Shown here in pieces: positions 26,701-38,700 of a stretch of DNA of 64,000 nucleotides; the stretch's first letter is position 1; each line of letters starts with the position of its first letter. The stretch is from Saturnia japonica. Its lineage: Eukaryota; Arthropoda; Insecta; Lepidoptera; Saturniidae. A program made the position numbers and the translations under genes. Where the stretch lies: positions 12,112,501 to 12,176,500 of the forward strand of contig CM065321.1 in the NCBI GenBank assembly GCA_033032175.1, read 5' to 3'. Under the pieces are notes generated by a model. It saw nothing but the letters and a program-made list of their open reading frames with translations. It had not been told where the DNA came from and searched no databases.

Positions 26701-29700
26701 CTTTCCTTCTTCCTCGTTCAAAATCATGGCAATCATAACCAATTGCCGAACAATAAATTTACTAATAGCTATAACAATTTGATTATTGAAAAAATTACAA
26801 CCATTTAATGATACACTGATGTGTATATGTACGAACTTGATATGTATGCGAAAATGACATATCCAGTGCTGCACATTATTGAATGAATTCTGAACGGGTA
26901 TAAATACACATTGCATACAGGCATAGAATGCTGTAAATCCGTTGCAGTGGGTACAGCAGTGCGTGTCGTGATTTCTTTTGTACCTAATACGTTCATAGTA
27001 CGGTCATGGTAATCGCCAGTCCAGTGGACACCGACTTTTAGTAACATTACTTGCGCTTTTGTTTTTATACTCCCTTTGTATCCTATCCCTTCTAGGAACA
27101 AATTAGGAAAGTCCCTCAAAAAATAGCACTGCTATATTATACATCTTGGCATATTTCGAAGAAAGTTCTGCCAAAATGTTAAGACAAACACCTATACTTT
27201 GATAGTTTAAATTCATCAGCGACTCCCTTTCAGTCGCAATTACTTGCTTACGGTCAAGGGAAACGTTGTGAAGGAAACCTAATTTTTTTTTCTCAAACGT
27301 TCTCGTTGTGTCACCTTGTAGTGGAAAGACACACAGATTTCTCAGCGTTACCAGTCATCTCAGCTCATGGACTGAATTGATCAAATATGTAATCGACGCT
27401 CCTAAATCTATATAAATAAAATGATAGAGGTTTGTCATTGTGCGCGCATCACAGTATGGATAGATTTTGATTATTATTTTTTGGTTTATTATACTTGGTC
27501 TTTATCTAAAATAGTATCACGGTATCTTCATTCAATAAAGAGTAATTAATATTTTAAGAAATTACGATTTTTATATGCACTAAGCGTTCAGCGAAGTGTT
27601 TTCTTGCCGTGGTGTTAGATTCAATAAACACTACAGATGAAGTCGCGGGTATCAGCTAGTATAAAATAAATTGTTTCTAACTCTTTCCTCTTTTAATTTA
27701 TTTAATTTGACTGTGACACAGTTATCACGTTATCTTTAATAATACGTTTGTGGTTTAACATTTTATTTAGGTTAGAATATTCCTATTTATAATTATATAC
27801 CTACAATGTAGATAATAATTAGTTATGAAATAAATAAAATATTCTATTATAATATGTATAATTAAAATTATTAAGTGAGATAGAGATCTTAATTGAAAAT
27901 ACGATTATATAAAAAAAATTACGTAACTTAAAAAAAAATATTTGTGTGACTCAAGCGATGTTCTATAAGTAGGTATGTTAATATTTAGATTAGGTTTCGT
28001 AAGTAGTTATATATCTAGGCACTTTTAAAGTTCTAGTTAAATTTTAGGTTGTAGAAGAACCATTGCAAAGGGAATCCTCCGACCAGACGGGTGTTATGTC
28101 TGGCGGGCAGCTGCCCAACGGGTGTAGTCGGGTTCTTGTATATATACTCAATTGAAGAGTTAATTTCTATAGCGCGATGTAGGATGCGTCGTATGTGGCT
28201 CGATAGATGTCGCTACATCATTCCCCTCCGAGACCGGAGGTCGATAGCAGGTTGAGGCAGGTTGAGTCGTCCATACATCTTGTGATGCTTGCCGGGCCAG
28301 TGGAATGTTCCAGTGAGTCGGAAACAGATGCCGCATAGTTCACGGTGAGTCGGAACTGTCTGCGGTGATGCCCCAGTGAGTCGGGGTGATGCCCCCAGTG
28401 TGTCGGGGTGATTGCCCCAGTGAGTCGGGGTGATTGCCCCAATGAGTCGGGGTGATGCCCCAGTGAGTCGGAGTGTTGCAGTGCTGTGTAGTGACTGGCT
28501 GCTGCGTCGACCAGGAGAGAAGTGCGTCTCTGCTTGTTGACCGGCTGAAGTGCAGTGTGCTGTGCCAAGGTCGCTGAGAAGGCTGTGGGTGATGACCAGG
28601 AATGCGCGTCCGCTGCATGCTGGTGGTCAGGATACCCGAAGTAGCCGTGGATGCTGGCTGGCTGTATGACTCGCCGCTTAAATGCTTGAGGAAGTGATGA
28701 TGACGTCACGATGACGTAGCTTTTGCGAAGAAGGTTGTGCTGACGTTCATGCTCGGGGTCACCAGTGTAGAAGAAACATTGCAAAGGGAGGATCCTCCGA
28801 CCAGATGGGTGTTATGTCTGGCGGGTAGCTGCCCAACGGTTGTTTTTTTTTTTTGAACTGACTACACTGTTAGCCTTAGGGGCCCTATCCAAAAACAGAG
28901 CCGCTGCGGCTTTTACAGCTTCACCGGACTTGGGGGCGATCGCTTAGGGCACTCAGCCGCGAAAGTTTGTAACGACCCGCACGAGTGTGCCAGAGTGGCC
29001 GAACCTCGGCTCGGGCGGTCGTCACGAATGCGAAAAGGTCGCGATCTAACTAATTCCCTAATCCTAAGAGAATTCGAACTAACTAACATATACACATATG
29101 CACGTTCCCCTCCTCCTGGGAGGAAGGAGTGGACCATGCGTATGTGTATTTAGTAATTGGAATGGTTTTTCTACACTAACTAGCGCATTAGTCTAACTAG
29201 CGCAAAAAAAGAAAAAAAAGGTCCCTTACAGAACTTATGTACCTGTGTGGTGTGCACGTGTGTATGTTCATACGTGTGTGTTGTATGTGGGTAGCTAAGT
29301 GTTGCACGTATAGTGTCACTTGTATCACGCGGGCGGCTGCCTGACCCAAGGGCTTCACACCGAACCAACGGTTGTAGTCGGGTTCTTGTATATATACTCA
29401 ATTGAAGAGTTAATTTCTATAGCGCGATGTAGGATGCGTAATATGTAGCTCGATAGATGTTGCTACAAGTTTATACGAGTACGAGTTCAAGTGATACTAT
29501 GGATTTACATCATGTTAAAAGAGCCATCAAATATGAACAACGGTTATTTTATCCATGAATCCGTGAACTTAGAAAAATAATCGTGTAAAATATAATAATA
29601 AAACATTAAAAACATGTTGACAATGCATTATAAAATATGTAGACACGTATTGATAAAACGGATTCAGGCTATCTGTAAAATAATTTCTTAAAACTGCTTA

Positions 29701-32700
29701 GCTACATAGTTATAACAAAGAATATTTTTTGGTGATGATTAAAACCATCACTTTTGCTTATGTAAACAAATAATAAAAATATTTCTTAAGGTACTTAATA
29801 TTTTACATAGGTATTGTAAATGAAATCGTATACCCTTTGTATTCTTAAATTCTTGACGGCTTTATGCAATTTGCATAGTAAGAGCTAAAGACTTTAATAT
29901 CCTCGCATCGCAATGTAAATAATGCAGAGTATTTATATTGATAAATAAGACGCTATTGATTTAAACCAGAGGTTCCCAGACTTTTTTTCTAATAGACCAC
30001 TTTGAAAATTTAGCTGGTTCCGGTGGACCTCCTGTAGCTCCATTTCTACCATATTCCCAAAGCTCGACAAAAAATGTGAAGATTAGATCTAAATATGGAA
30101 ATGTGTGTTGTGGCTGAGTTCGGCACAAGTTACACGTTATACTGAATGTGGAATATGCAAGTTTTTACAAGAACCTAACAGTCGCAGAGCTTCTTAAAAT
30201 ATTATCTGCCTACATTGATAGGTGAAGTCAAGCCAACATTTTAGTTATTCACTATCGAGAGCAGATAATTTTTCGGGTCCACGAACGCTTAAAAATTATG
30301 AACTCCCATTTTTTTGTCACGCCAATGTAGACCCCCATCGATTCTCTTGTAGACCACTTTGGAAATTAAGGATTTTAACGGCAGTCGCCTCATCAGCGGC
30401 ATACTTAATATTTTATTTTACATGCCGACGTTGTAGTCTGATGTTGAGTGCGAATTTCTGCCTGACTGACTCCAACCGGACACACTCATCAGAACATGAT
30501 GATCGTCGTTGTGACACTTTACATCAGAAAGGGGTGAATATTGCAATTTTATCAAATGCTTATAGCTACTCGTTTGATGGAATATGTCTGGATCTCTGCC
30601 AGTATGCGAGTGATACTAATTTCCAACGTTGTCGTATCATACCAGGGTATACGAGGAGGCTCATACTGTAAAATCTTATAAAAGATTCCTTTCTCACGTG
30701 ATTTCTCGTATAAATAAGATTTTCAACTTAAACAAACTACATTTTAGTAATAATTCTGAATAATCTTGTAATATATTAACCATATTGCTACTTAAAATAG
30801 TACCTAATTTAGCTATTTTATCTGCTTCTTCAATATCATGTATACCTATTGCAATTTCAGATCCAGGCCAGTAATAAGTAAATCATCTCTTAGTATTAGC
30901 TGCTACCTACCGAAAGACTTGTGCGGTCAGAGGCACTTCGAGCTAAATGTTCGATTAACAAATTAATAAAAACCAAGTTCCAAGCTCCAACTTGGTAATG
31001 ATATATTTATAAAAATGATCCTACGTTTTGCGATGAATAATTATTTATTTACCTGGTGATAAGGAAGAACTAATTTTAGATGATCGATTGGTATATCGAT
31101 CCCGGCAACTCCCAGCAATCGATTCACTGGATACTGTGAAAATAGTTAATGGTATGGTACAGAACATAGACTTATATGGTATCGAACTAGGTAATTGATA
31201 ATTTAAAAAATTATCCTACGTTTTGACGATGAAGTAAGTTTATTTATTTAGTCCATGGTGCAGTGAGCCCAAATACGGTATCCCTGCTGTAAGTTTATGA
31301 GGAGTTGGCTATCCTGCAGATTTCAGATGCAAGCTGCCAGCAATCGAGGTCACTGGATACTGCCAAGTTTCTAATATTATTGGAGTAATAGAATACCAAA
31401 TTTCGACTCGATAAAACCTGTGAAAGCTGATAACCATCGAATGGCTGAACAGATTTTATCAGATTTTTATCAGAACAGATAAACAAAAAAAACTGACATA
31501 AGTATCTCTGCTGTAAGTTTATGAGGAGTTGGCTATGCCACATGCAGATTCACAAAGATGACAGCTGCAGCCATCAGGTACACAGGTTGCCAAGTTATAT
31601 CTAATATTGCATCAGGGGTTAATAGAATAAACAGTAATTTCGACTCGATAAGTGAGCTTGACTGAATAAGCTGGTAATCATCGAATGGCTGTTTACCACA
31701 AGAATTTCTGATCAGATTTTTATCTATTTTGAAATGAGTGCCAACCCTAACCTTTTATCAAGGTAGCTATTGTTAGGTAGATGGCTCAGTTGGTAGCGTG
31801 TACAGACTCCGCCTCGATAGGCGTGAGTTCGAAGCACTGCAATGTGCCTGCGCTTTCGATACAGTAAAATATCGTGGCCAAACCATAGCATGGTGGTAGG
31901 GCTTTTTCTAATGCCCGCCTGGCTACCTACCGCCCTCAAGTTACTCCAGGGCTGGCACTGTTTGAAATTTTAAAGTAAATGTAAAATATATATTTTTAAG
32001 TATTACCGTTCTTGTGGAGTTCCTCTGCTTTTCCTGGAAGTGAATTTGTGTTATATTATATTTTATTATTAATAATGTGAATACCACTACTATCCATTAA
32101 CAACACTTCTCATAAGCCAATTTTTTAAAGTAAGCTATGTTAATAAATTTATTGATAAGAAATTGCGAAAAAATTTACAGAAACATACCTCTTCAAGTTG
32201 CTTTGTTATATTCTGGAAGCAACAAAAAGGATATTATTATGAAATATTTTTAGTCTACATGGTAGAAAAATAAGCATAGATACATTACATACTTCTGTAT
32301 ACGTAGAATCAAATACTGGAACCGCAACACTTATTTCAAGACGATAATTTAAATCTTGACCTTCATAATAATAGCCATGTTTGTCCTAAAAATTAAGAAA
32401 TAATTTAATTATCATGTTTTTTAAATTCTAGGTACCTATATCATATTTTCATGTTTTGGACTAGTCGTTAATCATCTAAAAGTATTTTTCTATAGTAGAG
32501 ATGACCGATATTCATCGATGTTTTACATCGATGTCTCCACGTTTGTTAGATGTAAGGTGAAATTAAGGGTCCGAAAGCCAGATAAAAACAAACATCGACA
32601 AATGTATTATATGTAGCATCCGAAAAAAAGGTCCTAATGGTAAGGGTAACCATAAGCGTGGCCGGCCCTCTTAATGGTTTGCAGCAGGCGGAAGGGGAAC

Positions 32701-35700
32701 AAAAGCGATCAATAAGTTAGGCAAACCGGCAGCAATAGCCGTTTACTGTAAGAGCTATCGCGGTTTTATATTTGTGACATCTACACATGTTAATATTTTA
32801 CGAAGATACTTGCACTCAACTACTTGTAATATTACATGCACAATTTTTTACTTTTAATAAAGACTGCAATATAATTTATATCTAAATATATATTTGTTAT
32901 TAGATATCTGCACGCAGTTGCAACATGTCACAGGATATTTTCTCAATACCGTGTACCTTACGAACCAGTCGCCCCTTGTCCTGCAAACCATCAGGAAGGT
33001 CGCGCATACAGCGCGGTCGGCTTATAGCCCCACAATTTTTTTTATCATACTTATGTACGGTATTGACATCAACGCTATTTACATCGATGTTTTTTTTTAA
33101 ATATTATTCATTCTAATTCTAATCCATCAATATGTATTCCTTATCTGTTTTGTTTGGTCTTCAGCAATCACAGAATTATTTGATGATACAGCATTACCAA
33201 AATTATAAGACTTCACGTGCTTTGTGGCGATGAATTGATGATTTGTTATCAATTAACAATTCTTTTTATTTCTAATTAATTAGGTTTTTTTATGATTTAC
33301 AATTTAGATATAGATTTAGTTTTCTTGTGTTTAAAAGTTCTTTAATTTGCTAACTCACTAAATAGGTATACCTAATTGTTATAACTTCTTTTTTTATACA
33401 ACAAAAGTGGCAAGTAAGCATACGGTCTAATGGTAAGCGGCTACCATAGGCTATGTACGCTTGTACCATGGGCATCAATAATGCGTTGCCAATCTTGAAG
33501 CCCCCTACCCCAAAAAGCTCTAGAAAACCTACTCACTGCAGGAATACGGTTATTTGGTACTGCGATCGTCTGTAGGGTGGTGGTATTCCACTACTCGGAC
33601 TGCTTCAATTGGAGAGAAATATTCAAAGAAATAATTTGTAATATTGACATTGAGGAATTATGTACTACGTACTAGAGACGACGCGACGCCTCAATCAGAT
33701 TGAAACACGCGTTCGAGTGCATACACTCTCACTCAAAGTCTGTTCCGGGCACTTGTTGCGGTACGTTAGAGTGTAAAGTTTACCTCGTAAATATGCCTTC
33801 ATGTGCACATAAACAACTCGAGAAACACGATAAAAAGTTTAGTCAAGGAGTGACATTTGATCAGTAATCTCAATGTAACAATGCGCGTGCCCCGTGTCTC
33901 GCGCCCCGCACCCAGAGTTATGAAGTGGAGCAGAGTTTTTTTTGGAATAGCTGCTCTAGTACGTAGTGCATAATATATCAATGAGTTGTAATGTTGAACT
34001 GATATAAAAATGTTACTCACTAGGTTTACTTGATGCATATAATCTTTATACATCTGATTTGCACTGAGAAGTTTTTGTTTATTTATCCTCAACTCGTTGT
34101 ATCTATAAGCCTGCTCAGCATTATCTCTTTGTCTCCAAAAATATTCGCTTCTTCTAGGATCCTAAGATTTTAAATTCATTTATGAAACCTGTTTAATTAT
34201 AAACTTATTTGGACTGAAATAATACGCAATTTAACTGTCACGGGTGACTTCATTAAAATTATTAAAATTAATTTAAATATATCAATTATATTAAATTAAA
34301 AAAAAAAAACACTACAAAAATCGTCATCATTTTCAACTCCTACATTGTTACACTAATAAACATTGATTTAATTATTACTTATTATTGAACACGGAACGCA
34401 TATAATAAACTTGTATAGTAAATTCACAAGTAAAACATTGTACTCTGGACTCGAACCATTGATCTTTCTTACTGTATATACAACAGTTCGTACAAGCCAG
34501 GTCATCACATAGTATAAAGCAAAAGGAACTTCATTTCTATCGGGTGACTCACGACAACTCTCCAGTATTAAAAAAGTAATTTAATTCCTGACTGGGATCT
34601 GCCGACCGCACACTTTTTTTTCTTAATATTTACTAACAAACCTCTACATGGGCGTACACGTCACTGAAAACTCGTAGTCTCTCGTTTCTTTGCGCGACTA
34701 ATGGTCTTTCCAAGACTTGCAAGATCTTTAATGACTTGTTCGGTGACATCATTGTTGGTGATTAACTCAGCGAAGTAGCCGTCTCGATCGCAGCTGAGCC
34801 AGTCTGCGTACTCCCGGGTATTGTCCCGTAGACCGTAGCGGTCGTGAAGCCAAAGGGTGAATAATCTGTAAAACAATATTATGTTTTCGAGGTGAAACTT
34901 CTTAGGCGGCGATTCGATTATTGGATGGGAATTGAGAATGAAATTTCAAGGACGCGTCATGTATAAGCACATTTCGTTAAATGACAAAGAAAAAGATATA
35001 ACGTAGAGAGAAAGACAAAGACAGCGTATATCTAATAAAAAGCTTAGACTATGTATCCGCATCATCCTTTAAAGAAGTTTTACTTCTATCACGTGTATTT
35101 TTTAAATATCTTTTATAGGTATATATTAAGAGTTTACAATAAAAAAAAACAATTTAGGCTCCTACAAGGCAATTACGAACGTCAAAACATTACTACCGGC
35201 TCGGAAAACAACTCAGTCATCAACAAAAGCCGACAATAAACTAGATCGGGCTTATCTTTATTTTATTATTTTTTCAACTGTAAAAATAATTTTAACAATA
35301 AACATTAATTTAGTGGATACATAGAGAGGGATTCATTTCCAGACGTTACTATATTTTACGTAATGCGCAAGATGATAACACAAGATCATATCCTAGTGAG
35401 GGGACTGGCTCACAAGTGCTGCTGCCGGAACACACTTATAGGTCCTTGGCCGCAGATCTTCAACTTCAAGGTGGTAGCTAGCCAGGCGGGTATTAGAAAA
35501 AGCCATCTACGATGCTAAGGTTTCATCACGATGGTTTTCCCTCACCGAAAGCTCCTCAGGCACGTTGCAGGGATTTCAACTACCATTTGCTACCACTGAG
35601 TCTGCTTCGATAAAAAGAGCAATTATTAAAAAAAAATAGCTATGCCTAGTAGTAGAATGATAAAATTAGAAGAAAACAGTAATTGTATGGTAGTAAAATG

Positions 35701-38700
35701 TATTTCTGAGTTCGTTTAGTTGGCCTACTCAAGTTGAAAATTTATATCCAAAAACCCGCTGGTGTGTTCCGATAGCTGCATTCGAATATGTTAGTCCTCA
35801 CCAGTTAGTAATGAATGTTACTATCTCTGGTCGCATCACGATTACCATACGTGATTATGGTTTAACTATTAGCCTATAAAATTATAAACATAGGAAAAAT
35901 CAAATCATGATGAAAACTCTTCATTAAAATATTAAAGTATACCTGATCTTGTTATGTGGATCCAGATGTCTCATTAACGCAGAATAGTTGGCGTACATAC
36001 TGTCAGTTAGCAGTACAATGGCTTGTTGGCAAGAAGGTGGTCGCTGTTTCGTAGCCTGCTGCTTTTGCAATAAGCTAACTGCGTACTCCAATACGTAATG
36101 CATATGAGTCTCATTTACCATTTTGTGGAATTTCATAGCTGCCATCATTGCTGCTGAGTTCACGTGATTCGCCTGTTGTAATAGCTTTTTAAACGATCAT
36201 GTACTTACACGACAATCTATAGTTAATATCTCATTAAAATCTATAACAACGTAATATAAGTATGACACATTAAAATCATAATATCTGCACGATCCAGCTG
36301 CACTCGGTAACTTACAAAAAAAAATCACCCGTCTAGGTAAACTTGGAAAGTAATACATTATCTAAATAAAAGTTTCATGCAAATCGTTGGAGTCGTTTCC
36401 TAGAAAACAATTACATGTACGATAACGATTAACTAGAGTTCCACGGTGTACATCAAAAATCTGTAGTCTTAAGTAAATGGATTAAGTTAAGTGATAGAAC
36501 CTGGGTAAAGCTGACTATTGGTCAACTGATCTGACTATTCTACTAACCTATACAGAATACTAACTTACTGACTATTCATCAACATAATGTTTACTTGTAG
36601 GTATACAGCTGTATTTGAGCGTCTGTATTCTAACAATAACCGCTTATCTTCAATAATATACTGTTATTTAGACAATCACATATTTTTATTCTTTAACACA
36701 TTTGCCTCCTTTACAATTTTCATAAAGGTCATATGTCATGCCGCCATATATTTTACTTGTGAACCTTCGTTGAATGTGGCAAAAGTGGACCCACTACGTA
36801 GGACCCTGGCACTGCAAGGATTTAGGTGCTTATAAAGCTGCGAAAACAGAAAGGATTTGCCCTGAGACTGTACAATGTAAAGTTATAGAATACATTATAC
36901 AATACTAACCGATACCAACTTTTCATTGAAGCAAGCAATAGGTGACTCAATATCCACATTAAACCGCAACACATTCACATGATCATCATCCGTGAGTGCA
37001 CTGAGAAGGGCTAGAATAAACTCTTCCGCTATAACTTTGTTTGAAGAGTTTGTCATTGAACCTGATGCATCAAGCAAGATGAGAACGTCCCGCGGTGCGC
37101 CAGAAGCACTGACATACCACGGACGAAGGCGGCAGTCATAAACGTCATCTGTACTTAAATCCAGCTTATACATGCTACTCCACAATGCAGCTTTAAAGAT
37201 AAAAAGTAATAAAAATTAAGCTCTTCCTTTGGACGACAAGAAAAATTACGCTCGATCAACAATTTTTGTTTGAGTTATAATTTTGGTGAAAACATTACAC
37301 ATGGTGGTAACTTTTATGGATCATTATGGATACTACCAGGTAACCGACAAGTAGCAAAAGATTAGTCCATAGTTGCTGTCGTTTTGCTGGATTGCCAATA
37401 CAACGGTAAGCAACTTTAGCAAAGCAAATAATACATTTAACTGCCATTAAATTATTAAGTTCCCGATCCACTTGATCACAATAATTATCCTATTACTGTG
37501 ACTTAAAATAACGTAATCCCGAGGAGAAACATTAAATAGTTGTTTAATAAACATACTTCTATATTATTATTTTTACGGAAAAAAATGTGTTTTTCTTTTG
37601 GAATTCTTTTGTACCTTGGTTTGACTCACCTGGATAATGTCTCAAAAACCCTTTCGAACTACAAAAATACTGGAATTCAGTTGTAGCGTCTTGACCATAA
37701 TTATATCTAAATGTAGAAAGTAATTCTTTAGACCAATAAATATGGTTTAGAACTTGAGGGGCTGTAAATAATTCTACATGTTAATATAAATATATATTTT
37801 AATAATTTAGTTTTAATTCAAATGAAATGGAAGCAATAATTTTAATATTTTTAATTAATACTCATTATATTAATATTGATGTAGTATTATGTATTAAAAT
37901 ACATTAAAGTAAATTAATGTAATGAAAATAAAAAAATGATCAAAATGTTAATAAGTACATAGCAATAATTTAAAATTAATTTAATGTGACTGATTAATCT
38001 ATTATTAGGACTTTTATGATTTTAATTTAATATATTTGAATGAAATTGAATGAGAATATTAAAGGATGTTCATGTTAAAATAAATTAAAACTTAATTAAA
38101 ATCATTATAATACAATTAAGAAAAATAAGAATTAAAGGTAAAATTACTATAAGTATTGGATGCCATCCAAATCACCGTCAGAAGGAAAAGTACCAAGAAG
38201 GCTGGACACATTACCTCGTTGTATAGCAATGCTTATTCGTTGATCGAGGTATTGATTTAACTGGTTAAATTATAATTGCACGGCTTTGACAATATATCAG
38301 CGACATATCCAGTAATCAAGTAGGGTATTAGGGATCTGTACCGGAGTGAGTCGCGACCACCACGCATAATATATTATGGTGAGAAACCCGTCACAGTGAC
38401 TCTATTTCGGTTTATCACTTTTCTAGATCAGCCAGTGATGTCAGCGATGTCCGGTGATAGATTACTGATATCTCGGTAGTCACCGATATTTTTAGATCGT
38501 ACTGTGCTTACCATCAGGCACAGTGACGACATTTTTTCGTGCTAATTAAAAAAAGAAAACTAATAAGAATGATTCTGATCGTAAATTGACTCGTATATCT
38601 CGGTTGTTACCGATATTAATCGATTATACCATTTCCATTTCTTTATTTTCTCGATGACAGCTCCTGTGAAAACTTGAACGAGCGTCTTTTACATTATGTA

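Larger units (their letters stand above)
28050..29467 (-). mobile_element. TRIM-like LTR retrotransposon (non-autonomous)
   Basis: Two direct repeats (28050-28217 and 28766-29467, the second split by a LINE) both start TGTAGAAGAA and end GCTACA. On the minus strand the sequence next to one repeat is a primer-site-like TGGTGACCCCGAGC. Next to the other is a purine run GGAGGGGAA, so the element is transcribed from the minus strand. The inside (548 bp) has no gag or pol. Without the LINE the element is about 886 bp. It lies in alpha2/delta intron 11. Confidence 0.85.

Noticed and set aside
26605..27119. Two frames of about 100 codons in the hAT-like MITE
   Set aside because: One crosses the element border and target duplication, and neither has a recognised domain.
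28218..28784. 188-codon minus-strand frame in the TRIM element
   Set aside because: It starts inside the LTR, runs through the primer site and the minisatellite, and shows no gag or other domain.
30222..30671. 149-codon plus-strand frame as a gene
   Set aside because: No domain, signal or splice context; it lies in repeat debris near a hAT-like end.
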